This document shows, in pieces, positions 1-10,615 of a stretch of 64,000 nt of DNA. Source of the DNA: Lepus europaeus (lineage: Eukaryota; Chordata; Mammalia; Lagomorpha; Leporidae); NCBI RefSeq assembly GCF_033115175.1, contig NC_084850.1, forward strand, positions 108,483,939-108,547,938, in the 5' to 3' direction. Made by a program: the position numbers and the translations under genes. Numbering within the stretch: position 1 is the first letter of the stretch; every line of letters begins with the position of its first letter. The notes below the pieces were generated by a model that was not told the origin of the DNA, did no database searches, and saw only the letters and a program-made list of their open reading frames with translations.

Positions 1-315
1 TTGAAGTACCCTCATGTACACATCTACTCCTGGCAGCTGGGACAACAGCTTTCAGTGACTGGAGATGTAAACAGCACATCACAGTCCCACCACACATGAC
101 AAAATCCATCTTTTAACTTGAGACTAGTCATACTCTACAAATAGAACCACGGTTGCTGGCACTCTCTTAAGCATAAGCATGATCTTACTTGTAGGAGTAT
201 TTACTATTGCTTGATTTCTGGGTTTTTTTTTTTTTTTAAGTTGGTAATTCAAAGTTTCCTACAACCCAATGGCTATCCACCACTTGTAACTTTCTAATAT
301 GTTAAAAAGATGACG
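1..315. other. Non-coding, no recognised element
   Basis: AT-rich intergenic sequence with a short T run at about 225-237. I see no reading frame with coding character and no repeat I can name. Confidence 0.5.
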
Positions 316-652
316 TGGGGTGGGCATTGTGGCAGAGCAAATTGACCCACTGCTTGAAATGCCAGCATCCCATATTGGAGTGCCAATGTGAGTTGTGGCT
401 ACTCCGCTTCAGATCCTGCTTCTTGCCAACGCACCTGAGAAAACAATGGATGAGAGACCAAGAGCTTGAGTTCCTGCTGCCCATGTGGGAGACCCGGATG
501 GAGTTCCTGGCTTTGGGCTTCAGCCTGGCCAGTCCTGACTATTGCAGGCATTTAAGGAGTAAACCAGTGGATGGAAGAGCTTTCTCTCTCTTTGTTGCTC
601 CATCTTTCTGTGTCCCTCTTCCTTTTGAATAAATAGGTAAATAAATAAACCT
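316..652 (+). mobile_element. C-SINE (lagomorph tRNA-derived SINE), older copy
   Basis: The copy runs from a head 'gggtgggcattgtggcag' through the conserved 'cccatgtgggagacc' body block to an 'aaataaataaa' tail. C-SINEs are Pol III-transcribed, non-coding and mobilised by L1 proteins. Here the B-box segment is decayed, so this is an old copy. The 105-residue open frame across it is a chance frame. Confidence 0.9.
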
Positions 653-2162
653 TTACCATAAAAGATATGAAGTTTGAAATATTTATTTTGGCAAATGAAA
701 AACAATATATAGTAGTGCTTGTAATTGCGTGTTCTAAGAGAGCCTAATCAGAGACACTGATGTGGGTGTTAAGAGGCCCTCAGCCCCAAGATTGATTTAC
801 ACCAGCTGATTTATCTACGTCAGAAAAGACTTTGAAGAATGTCATTGGTTGATTGGGCTCAGACATAGACCCAGATACCCGGATGAGAATTGTGAGACAA
901 ACATTTAAGACATGACTGTGAATTCCCTTTGAAGGCAACCATCCAGAAGGAGAAGGTTAGTATACATGGAGAGGGCAGTTGGTACAGGTACGGTGTGGTG
1001 GCTGCTGCTTGGAGTCCTCCATGCCCAGGTACCGCGATGTACTATGGAGAGAAAGATCATTCATAGTGTGATGCCCAGGGAGTTGACTACGTTGGGGAAG
1101 GAGGTATCTCTGGTATGGCCTTCCTCTAAAAGCCCCTACCACATTCCTTCTAGTGATGCCATATCTTTGCAAGGTTGAGCTTTTGGCAGTTGCTGTGAGC
1201 CAAGCAAATAGCAGCATGACAATCAGCATGGACAGGACATGCGTGTGGTGCTAACCAAACAGATTGCAAGACTTGAGAAACTACGATGTCCCACAGGTAC
1301 ACACATCCCGTCGACAGCCAACTGTGGTTTTTATAAGAAGGAAATTAAAATACTGCTTTTGTTCTTTCAATTCATATGTATTTTTTTCCCAAGGGATTGG
1401 TATGCTATTGGGACGTGAATATCTATTAAGCTGTTTGAATTCAACTACTCAATAAACAGAGTTGTTAGGTATTTATTTTGGCAAAGGGGCCCATGAGAGA
1501 CTAAGGGTTCCACGAACCCTGTGAACGGAGAACATTTGGGAAGTTCAACAGTTCGTGACGCGCCGACTGGTTTCTCTAACTCATGTGAGGTCGTGAGCAG
1601 ACAGGAGCGCAGGTCCCCGGAGTGTGAGTGTGGTCTAGAACTGACATTGCACAGGGCAGAGCTGGGCCACCTTTGCCAGGATCCAAGGAGACTGAAGGAG
1701 TGCTCTGAATGTCTCTAGCTTTCCATGGGACACAGGCAAGAGTTATAAAGTCCAAAATGAAGCCTAAAACCACCAGACAAGCTCCCTATGGAGATGAGGG
1801 TGGGGGGAGCCCCCACTGGGATCCTGGAATATGAAAACGAGATTTGCCATTCCTATTTAGTCTCCCTGACTACAAACATGTCGGTGCTTCCATGGGAAGA
1901 TATAGCAGCCTTTGGCTGATTTTCCTTAAGTGTAGTGATCATAAGCAGAATAGAATCCTTCTTTTTCTTAAGAATGAAAAGACAACCTTTCGAAGGTATC
2001 AGAAAGTCAAGATTTCATGGAGGATTTTTTAAAGAGTCTCCAGAATACTTACTTTTGCACATCTCAAACTAGATAGAAAATATAAGTGCAGAGTAAGATT
2101 TTGACTTTTGTCCTGCATTAAATAAGCTACAAGTCAACAGAAATGCGAATATGTGTTGCAGT
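653..2162. other. Intergenic stretch without a recognised gene
   Basis: About 1.5 kb of mixed-composition DNA with only short open frames (90 codons or fewer). A 16-bp direct repeat, 'tatttattttggcaaa', occurs at 680-695 and 1470-1485. It may mark the ends of an old insertion, because an AATAAA lies just inside its right end at about 1451. I cannot name the intervening sequence. Confidence 0.4.
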
Positions 2163-2176
2163 GGGGGGGGGGGGGG
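2163..2176 (+). repeat. Poly-G tract (14 G)
   Basis: An uninterrupted run of 14 G followed by AGGGG. Runs like this are length-unstable and prone to sequencing error. Confidence 0.95.
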
Positions 2177-2369
2177 AGGGGACACGACATCTTAACATAA
2201 TTATCTGTTTTCTAACCCACTTCCTTTTTCAGTACGAATCTGGGTTCCAGAGTTTCAGTAGCGGTTGGAGGGCATAAGTAAGAATGTACTTGAACAAGTT
2301 TCCTTGATTTCCCCAAAAAAGGGTCAAAGGCAATACAATGGAGCAAAGACAGTCCTTTCAAGAAATGGT

Positions 2370-2490
2370 TGCAGCCAACTGGGGAGTTAATCAGTGAATG
2401 GAGGACCTCTCTCTCTCTCTCTCTCTCTTTCTCTGTGCCTCTGTCTCTCTGTAACTCTGCCTTTCAAATAAATAAATAGATATTTAAAAA
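2370..2490 (+). mobile_element. 5'-truncated C-SINE with target-site duplication
   Basis: Only the 3' third of a C-SINE is present: the 'gttgcagcca...gggg' block, a (CT)n stretch and an 'aaataaataaataga' tail. It is flanked by a perfect 10-bp duplication, 'aagaaatggt', at 2360-2369 and 2491-2500. The duplication shows that the element was already truncated when it inserted. The host sequence is an L1 relic. Confidence 0.88.
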
Positions 2491-2500
2491 AAGAAATGGT

Positions 2501-3540
2501 GCAGCAACAACTACACATCCACATGCCAAAACATTGAATCTAAACACAGATCTTATGCTCTCCACAAAATTAACTCGAAATGGCTCACAAACCTAAATGT
2601 AAAATGCAAAACTATAAACTCTGCGAAGATAACACAGGAGAAAATCTAGATGACCTTGGGTTTGACCATGACTTTTCAGAAAGGACACTGAAGGTATGAT
2701 CCATGAAAGAAAGCATTGCTAAGATGGACTTCATTCACATTTAACATTTTTGCTCTGCAAAAAGGAAAACATTTGTGAAAGACGTATCTGGTAATGGACT
2801 GTTATCCAAAATATACAAAGAATTCTTCAAGCTCAACAACAACAATAAAAAAGGGCCAGCGTTGTGGCATAGCGGGTAAAGCCACCGCCTGCAGCATCGG
2901 CATCCCATATGGGCGCCGGTTCAAGTCCCAGCTGCTCCACTTCCGATCCTGCTCTTTGCTATGGCCTGGGAAAGCAGTAGAAGATGGCCCAAGTCCTTGG
3001 ACCCTTGCACCCATGTGGGAGACCAGGAAGAAGCTCCTGGCTCCTGGTTTCAGATCAGCCCAGCTCCGGCCACTGAGGCCATTTGGGAGTGAACCAGTGG
3101 ATGGAAGACCTCTCTCTCTCTCTGCCTCTGCCTCTCTGTAACTCTTTTAAATAAATAATTTAATCTTAAAAAAAAATCTCAACAATAAGAAAATGGATGA
3201 CCCAGATAAAAGAGGGTCAAGGACCTCATAACAGATGCCTCACCAGAGAAGATACACAGATGACAAACAACAAGACATTGACCTTAGCAAATGCAGATGA
3301 GAACCTGGAGCGACAGGAACTCACATTCACTGCTGGTGGGAATGCAGAAACAGCTGCTTTGGGAGACAATTTGGTGATTTCCTATCCAACAGCCACAAAC
3401 AGGTGGTATCTGTCTTTGTGGGCCTGGATTATTTCACTTAACATGATGTCCTCTAGTTCCATCCACGGGTAGGATGGCAGGCAGAGATAAGATAATGGGC
3501 ACCAAAATACAGTTAGATAGGAGGGATGAGCGCTCGTGTT
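2501..3540 (+). mobile_element. L1 relic (end of ORF2 and 3' region), interrupted by a SINE
   Basis: Sequence before and after the SINE at 2853-3177 reads as the decayed 3' end of an L1 ORF2, for example 'gctggtgggaatgcagaaac' near 3334. Frameshifts and stops are frequent. The insertion point of the SINE lies in the L1 segment ending 'aagctcaacaacaac'. Confidence 0.75.
2853..3177 (+). mobile_element. C-SINE, full length
   Basis: Head 'gggccagcgttgtggcatag' with an intact A box, 'gccggttcaagtcc' B box, (CT)n, and a short A tail ending near 3177. The flanks 'ctcaacaacaacaataaaaa' and 'ctcaacaataagaaa' are an imperfect target-site duplication inside the L1 relic. Confidence 0.93.
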
Positions 3541-3559
3541 CTGTAACATAGTGGGGTAC

Positions 3560-4553
3560 CTAGAGTCTCTAACAATTTATGACATGTTTTAAAACAACTA
3601 GGAGAGTCCAAAGTTTTCCAACACATAAAAATGCTAAGTACCCTGATTTGGCCCACATGTATCAAATTACTAGACTGTCCCTAATAAGTATGTACAAATA
3701 TTACCTGTCAATTAAAAATGAAAATATTATCAAATACAATTTTTCAAATGAAATATACTCTCACCATATGATCAAGCAATTGTGCTCCTTGGTTTTACCC
3801 AAAGTAGTTGAAAAACAAATGTATGCTCAAAAAAATGTGCACACAGATGTTTCTAGAAGCTTTACTTGTAACTGCCCATACCTAGAAACAACCAAGATGG
3901 CCTTCAGTAGGTAACAAATTGTGGATAAACATTTGGACAATGGAATATTACTCAGTGCTGAAAAGAAACTCTCTCTCTTGTCATAAAAACCCAGTGAAAC
4001 TTAAGTGCATGTTACTAAACGAAAAAAGCCAATCTGTCATTATATTCTTAGAACTGTCTCTCTGAACTCCATTGAACCTGTTGGTTTTACAGTAATAAAA
4101 AAAAAAAACTGGAAAAGCCAATATGGAAAGGCTACATACTGTATGATTCCAAATATATGACACTCTGGAAAAGTCACAGCTGGAGCCAGCAAAAATCACA
4201 GAGGTTGCCAGAGGTGAGGCGAGAGGGTAGGCCCGGGCTGGGAGAGCACAGAGGATTTTTAGGGCAGTGAAACTGTTCTGTATGATATAAAGGTGAATAC
4301 AGGACCCCGCGCCTTCACCTAAACCCACAGAGTACGATATTAAGAGGGAACTCTAATGGAAATTTTTGTCTTTCCGCGATAATGGTGTGTGAAATGTGGC
4401 TTCACCCATTGTAAGAAATATCCTCTTCTGGTGGGGGATATTGAGAACAGGGACACCTATGCCTGTCTGGAGGCAGTGGGAAGTATGGGAAATCCCTGTA
4501 CTGCCCTCTCAATTTTCCTCTGAATCTAAAATTCTCTGAAAAATAAAGTCTGT
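3560..4553 (+). mobile_element. Ancient L1 3' region
   Basis: The order of blocks matches old mammalian L1 3' ends: 'accatatgatcaagcaattg' near 3765, 'aatggaatattactcagtgc' near 3939, 'tactgtatgattccaa' near 4137 and a terminal 'tctctgaaaaataaag'. There is no intact frame. Confidence 0.75.
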
Positions 4554-4558
4554 TGGAT

Positions 4559-4895
4559 GGGAGGGTGAGCATTTGGCACAGTATTTAAGTCACCACTTGC
4601 GACACCCACATCTCATATTAGAGTGCCTGGTTGGAGTCTCAGCTCTGCTGCTTCTGATCCGGCTCCCTGTGAATACACCTTGGAAGGCAGCAGAAGATGG
4701 CCTGTACTTGGATTCCTGCCACCCATGTGGGAGACCTGGATGGAATTCTTGGCTCCTGGCTTTGATCGGACCCAGCCCAGGCTGGTACATGCATTTAGGG
4801 AGTGAATCAGCAGATGGAAGATCTCTGTCTGTCTCTGTCTTGGTGCCTTTTAAATAAAAGTGAAAAGATAAATAAAATAAAAATAAGCTACAGCA
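4559..4895 (+). mobile_element. C-SINE, older copy
   Basis: Head 'gggtgagcatttggcaca', body 'acccatgtgggagacctgg' and a tail of decayed aaataaaa units. It sits directly after the end of the L1 relic. The upstream 'agagtgcc' variant marks an older subfamily than the copies with 'gggcaccgg'. Confidence 0.9.
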
Positions 4896-5051
4896 TTTAA
4901 AATCAGAATTGCTTCAGAAAGTCTGAAACAATGCTATTTTTAAAAACAAATAATGACTGGAACAAATTATAATACAGTCAGTTTTGAAAAGCATTCCAAA
5001 TGATACTACTCCTGAAAAGGATTAAGGGGATGGGGAGGGAAAATTTTTTTG

Positions 5052-5376
5052 TTCTTTTTTTTTTTTTTAAAGACTTATTTATTTCTTTGAAAGACAGAGT
5101 TACAGAGAGGCAGAGGCGGAGAGAGAAGTCTTCCATCTTCAGGTTCACTCCCCAAATGGCTGCAATGACTGGAGCTGGGCTGATCAGAATCCTGATTCCT
5201 CCAGGTCTCCCATGCGGGTGCAGGGGCCCAAGGGCTTGGGCCATCTTCCACTGCTTTCCCAAGCTATAGCAGAGAGCTGGATGGGAAATGGAGCAGCTGA
5301 GATTTGAACCGGCACCCATATGGGATGCCAGCACTGCAGGCAGCAGCTTTACCTGCTTTGCCACAGTGCCAGTCCT
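5052..5376 (-). mobile_element. C-SINE, full length
   Basis: The T-rich tail is at the left (5059-5070) and the tRNA-like head at the right ('gccacagtgccagtcc'). The reverse-complement B box 'gatttgaaccggcaccc' is intact. Confidence 0.93.
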
Positions 5377-5603
5377 GGGAAAATTTTGTACATAAGAATG
5401 CTAGCTAATTAATGTAGGCTTGCTAGAGAACCGACATTTTGCAATCACCACTGATTCAGGCAAAAATCATCAACAGATACAAAACCATTGAGTGAAATGT
5501 TGTTGAGGAGGAATATAGTCACAGTTCCTAAAGCACCACTAATTATAAGCAAAACAGCTGATTTGACTCTTCAAAAATGCAGTGTCATGAAAGGTAAGAC
5601 AAA

Positions 5604-5836
5604 GGGCCAGCGCTGTGGCATAGAGGGTAAAGCTGCCAACTGCAACAACAGCATCCCATATGGGCACCGGTTCTAGTCCTGGCTGCTCCACTTCCCATCC
5701 AGCTCCCTGCTAATATGCCTGGGAAAGCAGCGGAGGATGGCCCAAGTGCTTGGGCCCCTGCACCCATGTGGGGGACCTGGATGAAGCTCTTGGTTTCTGG
5801 TTTCAGTGGCCATTTGGGGAGCGAATCAGCAGATAG

Positions 5837-5884
<48 letters not shown>

Positions 5885-5935
5885 TCTATCTCTGTAACTC
5901 TGCCATTCAAATAAACAAATAAGTCTTTAAAAAAT
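5604..5935 (+). mobile_element. C-SINE with expanded (CT)n
   Basis: Head 'gggccagcgctgtggcatag', 'gcaccggttctagtcc' B box, a CT array of roughly 46 bp (5837-5882) and an 'aaataaacaaataag' tail. Imperfect target-site duplications 'aaaggtaagacaaa' (5590-5603) and 'aaaggtaaaataaa' (5936-5949) flank it. Confidence 0.93.
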
Positions 5936-6420
5936 AAAGGTAAAATAAAGTCCAAGGATTAAAGACATGGCAGCTAAATGCCATGTGTGATCTTTAATTT
6001 GATCGTGGATTTTAAAAGACATTATTGTTAGCAGTGATGAATGTCCTGTTGTTATAAGAAATATGAACACGGAATGCATATTAGACTATATTATCAATGT
6101 TAATTTTCTGAGTGTGATAAATGTATTACAGTTCTGCAGGAGAATATGCTTTTTTCCTAGGGAAAATATACTTGAAATATGCATGGATGAGACATCAGGA
6201 TGTCTGAAACTTGTGTTTAATTATCTCAGGTCTTTCACAAAAAAGCGTGTGGGGTGTCTGTATGCATTACATGAAAGCACCTTTCAATACAAAACGAATC
6301 TGGCAAAACGTTAACAACTGTTCAGTCTGGGTCAAGGGTAATAGTTCATTGTAATATTTTTACAACTTCTATATAGGATTAAATATTTTTGAAGTTAAAA
6401 ATAGGAAAAAGAAACTACCA

Positions 6421-6424
<4 letters not shown>
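5936..6424. other. Intergenic stretch, nothing recognised
   Basis: AT-rich DNA. It contains a chance 83-codon frame at 6063-6314 that has no recognisable protein features and no promoter or splice context. Confidence 0.5.

Positions 6425-6452
<28 letters not shown>
6425..6452 (+). repeat. (GA)n microsatellite
   Basis: About 13 uninterrupted GA units. Confidence 0.95.
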
Positions 6453-6454
<2 letters not shown>

Positions 6455-6879
6455 TGAGCAAAGATAAAAGGGAAGAGGGAAAGTCGTAATGGGCCAAGTT
6501 AGACATAGAGAAAGGACCGCAAGTCCCAACCTACGACTCCCCATGACTCCAGTCGTACGAGTCCACTCTGCTGCCTCTGAACATTCTAGCACAGCCCACG
6601 TACTGTTCAAACTAGGAACACACTTCCCTAATGGTAGGGCCACAGACTTCTGGCCTTAAGTCCCAAGAGAAAGATGTAAGGAGAAATTCAAACAGTCCCT
6701 AGCGTAAAATGTTCTGTGCCTTCTTTCCTACAGACTTGCTCTGCAGCACCTGCTTGGTTACGAACTGACTGCATTTTACTGCGCTGGTCAGTAGGCTTGT
6801 CAAAGGGAAAATAGAGTTCCCGTAGTCTGGAAGGACAGTCGGATGCTAGCTTCTCTGCTCAGTTAAAAATGCATTTTTG
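6453..6879. other. Intergenic stretch, nothing recognised
   Basis: Mixed composition, with no element or coding frame that I can support. Confidence 0.5.
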
Positions 6880-7202
6880 GGGGCCGGCACCATGGCTCAA
6901 CAGGCTAATCCTCCGCCTTGTGGCGCCGGCACACCAGGTTCTAGTCCCAGTCGGGGTGCCGGATTCTGTCCCGGTTGCCCCTCTTCCAGGCCAGCTCTCT
7001 GCTGTGGCCAGGGAGTGCAGTGGAGGATGGCCCAAGTGCTTGGGTCCTGCACCCCATGGGAGACCAGGAGAAGCACCTGGCTCCTGCCATTGGATCAGCG
7101 CGGTGTGCCGGCCGCAGCGGCCATTGGAGGGTGAACCAACGAAAAAGGAAGACCTTTCTCTCTGTCTCTCTCTCTCACTGTCCACTCTGCCTGTAAAAAA
7201 AA
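6880..7202 (+). mobile_element. Young-subgroup C-SINE
   Basis: This young type has 'ccatggctcaacaggctaat' at the A box, the extra 'gtgccggattctgtcccgg' block after the B box, and 'aaccaacgaaaaaggaagac' before the CT stretch. Flanks 'aaaaatgcatttttg' (6865-6879) and 'aaaaatgcagttttg' (7203-7217) form a 15-bp duplication with one mismatch. Confidence 0.95.
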
Positions 7203-7219
7203 AAAAATGCAGTTTTGAA

Positions 7220-7628
7220 AGGCAGAGACAAAATTTCTTATCTGGCAAAATATCTTATCTTTACAAGGCTTCTTCCCTCTGACATTTAGGTGAACTTAGT
7301 GTTTCCTGCACATAGTCCGTGTCGGATTCCTCTCACTTCCCTCATGGTTTGCCCTTGTCCGGGTAACCCAGCAGAAGGCGCCATTGATTCTTGGCGTGTG
7401 CCACCTGTGAGCACACGTGTGTCTTCCTTCTTCCTTGGTTCATTATTTATTCATCTATGCTAATTACTTATTTAGGTAGGCCGCTTTATTTTCAATGATA
7501 GTTTCGCAAATGTTTAAGCAGAAGGACCTTTGTACTGCGGATGCAGGAGAGGTGACAGATGAACAGGACACTCAAAATAACTCCCAGAGAGCTGCGTTAG
7601 GAAAGAAAGATAAGCATGGACCTGGAAT
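7220..7628. other. Intergenic stretch, nothing recognised
   Basis: No frame with coding character and no repeat I can name. Confidence 0.45.
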
Positions 7629-7963
7629 CTCTTTTTTTTTGTAATTAATTAATTGATTAATTAATTTTTGAAAGGCAGAGTGACAGAGAAAGAGACAGAG
7701 ATCTTCTATTCACTGGTTCATGCCTTAAATGTCTACAACAGCTGGAGCTGGGCCAGGCCGAAGGCAGGAGCCTGGAACTCAATCTGGGTCTCCCATGTGG
7801 GTGCAGGCACCCAAGCACTTGGGCCATTTCCTGCTGCTTTCCCAGGCACATTAGCAAGCAGCTGGATCAGAAGTGGAGCAGCTGAGATACCAACTGGCAC
7901 TGGAATATGGAATGTCAACATTGCAAGTGGTAGTTTAACCCACTGTGCCACAATGCTGGGCCC
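7629..7963 (-). mobile_element. C-SINE
   Basis: T tail at 7631-7639, then 'ttgaaaggcagagtgacaga', and the head at the right end 'gccacaatgctgggccc'. The tail has decayed to 'attaattaattgattaatt'. Confidence 0.92.
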
Positions 7964-7966
7964 TTT

Positions 7967-8099
7967 AATTTATGTCTTATTGTTTATATGTAAGATGTAC
8001 AACATGATATTTCGCTAACATATATACAGTGAAATGATTCCTATAGCCAAACAAATGTACATATCCATCACCTTCCATTAGTTACTTTTTAGCATGCCT
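7967..8099 (-). mobile_element. L1 3'-end relic
   Basis: The segment 'gtacaacatgatatttcgc' and the following AT-rich sequence resemble the reverse complement of an old L1 3' UTR. It is short and diverged. Confidence 0.5.
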
Positions 8100-8137
8100 G
8101 GTAATTTCTTATTTGAAAGGCAGAGTTACAGAGACAA

Positions 8138-8174
<37 letters not shown>

Positions 8175-8192
8175 GAGGTCTTCCATATGCAG
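8100..8192 (-). mobile_element. C-SINE 3' fragment
   Basis: Only the tail, a (GA)n array (8137-8177) and the 'aggtcttccatatgcag' block remain. A pyrimidine-rich stretch (8195-8240) separates it from the next SINE. Confidence 0.85.
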
Positions 8193-8235
8193 TTTAAATC
8201 CTTCTCTTCTTCCTCTCCTCCTCCCCTTCCTTCTT

Positions 8236-8530
8236 CTTTTATTTTTATATTTGAAAGAGAGTTACAGAGAGAGAGAGAGAGAGAGATGGTTCACTCCCCA
8301 AATGGCCTCAATGGCTAGGACTGGGCCAGGCTGAAGCCAGGAGATTCATCTGCATCTCCCACATGGTGGCAGGGGCCCAAGCACTTGGGCCATCTTCTTT
8401 TGCTTTGCCAGATCCATCAGCAGGGAGCTGGATCATAAGTGGAGCAGGCAGGACTGCAACTGTTGCTTCTATATGGGATTCCAGTGTCTCAGGTGGTGGC
8501 TTAATCTGCTGCACCACAATACCAGCCCCC
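8236..8530 (-). mobile_element. C-SINE
   Basis: The body runs from 'atttgaaagagagttacag' to the head 'gcaccacaataccagcccc'. It is the second member of a four-SINE cluster at 8100-9243. Confidence 0.92.
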
Positions 8531-8543
8531 AGTGCCAGTTCTT

Positions 8544-8862
8544 CTTTTCTTTAAAGGTAGAGTTATATATAGAGAGGGAAAGACAGACTGAGAGATCTTC
8601 CATCTGCTGGTTCAATCCCCAGATGGCCACAATGTCTGGAGCTGCACTAATCCGAAACCAGGAGCCAGGAGCTTCTTCTGGGTTTCCCACATGGGTGCAG
8701 GGGCCTAAGCACTTGGGCCATCTTCTGCTGCTTTCCCAGGCATGTTAGCAGGGAGTGAGATCAGAAGTGGAGCAGCCGGGACTAGAATGGGTGCCCATAT
8801 GTGAAGTCAGCATCTCAGGTGGAGTCTTTACATGCTATACCACAATTCTGCCCCCCACCCCC
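8544..8862 (-). mobile_element. C-SINE with exact target-site duplication
   Basis: Its head end is 'ataccacaattctgcccccc'. The perfect 13-bp repeat 'agtgccagttctt' at 8531-8543 and 8863-8875 brackets it. This shows that it inserted immediately beside the head of the preceding SINE. Confidence 0.95.
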
Positions 8863-8894
8863 AGTGCCAGTTCTTAAGCACCAAAACCCTAGGA

Positions 8895-9243
8895 GGGGCT
8901 GGTGCTGTGGTAAAGCTACTACCTGTATCGCTTGCATCCCATATGGGTGTCAGTTTGAGACCTGGCCACTCCACTTCCGATCCAGCTCTCTGCTGTGGCC
9001 TGGGAAAGCAGTGGAAGATGCCCCAAGTCCTTGGGTCCCTGCACTCATGTTGGAGACCTGGAAGAAGCTCCTGGCTCCTGGCTTTGGATTGATACAGCTT
9101 TGGTCATTGTGACCATTTGGGGAGTGAACCAGCGGATGGAAGAGCTCTCTCTCCCCACCCCCCCCCCGCCTCTGCCTCTCTGTAACTCTACCTTTCAAGT
9201 AAATAACTAAAGAAATAAATCTTAAAAAAAAAAAAAAAAAAAA
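8895..9243 (+). mobile_element. C-SINE with 20-A tail
   Basis: Head 'ggggctggtgctgtggtaaa', body 'ctggaagaagctcctggctc' and a 20-bp A run at 9224-9243. The A-box region lacks a few bases ('gtggtaaagc'). Confidence 0.93.
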
Positions 9244-9821
9244 GGAGCTGCGCTCTGCACGAAAGGGGGTGTGGTTTTGGTGGTACTCGTGGGGCTACAG
9301 CACAGATGCTGCAATCCTATTCGCTAGCTCCCTCTCCGCTCACATCAGCGCGACAAGCCCATGCAGTCATCCAAGTCTCCAGCTCCTCTGATTTTGCTGC
9401 CTTGCCCTTCTTAGCACACAATTTCATCCTACAGTTTGCTCCCTGGTTGTCGCAGGACCACTGCAATTCCAGCCATCATGTTTGCATTCCAGGCTGGAGG
9501 AATAGGCAGCGAGAGCAGAAAAAGAGCAGGACACTTGCCAGGTGAGTCAACCCCTTTTAAAAAGAGGTTTCCCAGCATCTCCACCCAAAGCTTCTGCTTA
9601 CGTTTTCTTACTCAGAACATAGTCACACAGCTTCCTGTATCTGCAAAAGAAGGTCTCAACAAATCAAAGTTCTGGGTAGTTACAAACTTGCAAATCCAAG
9701 TGCTTACTTATCTTTTCATTTAGACTGTGGTACTTTTTAACTTTACTGTTTCTTTTCACCATCCAATTACCTAAAACAATCATCATCTTACACTTAAAAT
9801 GCATACTTGTTAAAATTTCGT
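9244..9821. other. Intergenic stretch, possibly old repeat
   Basis: There is no intact frame. The part around 9380-9545 has the texture of a degenerate interspersed repeat, but I cannot assign a family. Confidence 0.35.
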
Positions 9822-10152
9822 TTTTAAAGATTTTAAAAAATTTTTATTTGAGGGGCTAGTGCTGATAAAGCGGACGCCTGTGACACTGGCATCCCATAAG
9901 GCTGCTGATTTGAGTCCCTGCTGCTCCATTTCCGATCCAGCTCCCTGCCAATGCACCTGGGAAAGCAGTAGAAGATGGCCCAAGTGCTTGGATCCCTGCA
10001 CCTATGTGGGAGACCCAGAAGAAGCTCCTGGCTCTGGCTTTGGTCTGGCCCAGCCCTACTTGTTTGAGCCATGACTCAAACCTGTGCTCCGATACAGAAT
10101 GCCGGCATTGCAAGCAGTGGTTTAACCTGCTGAACCACAACTCTGGCCCCAA
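9822..10152. mobile_element. Inverted chimeric C-SINE
   Basis: A - strand tail (9822-9852) is followed by a + strand SINE head and body (9853 to about 10058). Next comes about 80 bp of - strand head ending 'accacaactctggcccc' (10152). Flanks 'aatgcatacttgttaaaatt' and 'aatgcttgttaaaatt' look like one shared duplication. The two heads point outward, so the unit is partly self-complementary. Confidence 0.75.
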
Positions 10153-10374
10153 TGCTTGTTAAAATTCTGACCAAAGAGAGATAGTCCAGAAGAAGTATTG
10201 AAGAGGAAGACTGAATTAATATTAGGGCAAGCAGAAGGAAATCTCATATAAGTGGCCTCTGCTTTTGTGGCTGCCAACACTCACGGGTATAAAAGTGTCT
10301 CCTATCCATGCTACAAGTATTAAAGACACACCTTGTTAGCTTAATCTCAAGCACTTGCTTAAAGTGGTGAGCAA

Positions 10375-10615
10375 TGATAGTAGGAGTTACCATTTATTGA
10401 ATGGTTCATTTGTACTTGGTATTGTGCTAAGCACTTTGCATAGTATTGAATATATTCTTAACAACTAATGAAGTGATACTATCCATCTTATTTTATAAGT
10501 GAGGAAATTAAGGTACAGGGTGATTAGCTACCTTGACTGAGACACATGAATAGTGAATGGTAACACTAGAAATTGAACTCCAACCTGGCTCTCTCTGAAG
10601 CTTCTGCTGTTAACT
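10375..10615 (-). mobile_element. MIR element
   Basis: The blocks 'attgtgctaagcactttgca' and 'ttttataagtgaggaaatta' are in the order expected for the reverse complement of MIR, an ancient mammalian tRNA-derived SINE. It predates the C-SINEs. Confidence 0.85.

Noticed and set aside
8895..9243. tRNA gene suggested by A-box and B-box motifs (here and in every other C-SINE head).
   Set aside because: The boxes belong to the tRNA-derived SINE head. The cloverleaf and anticodon stem are not preserved and the body and A tail are SINE.
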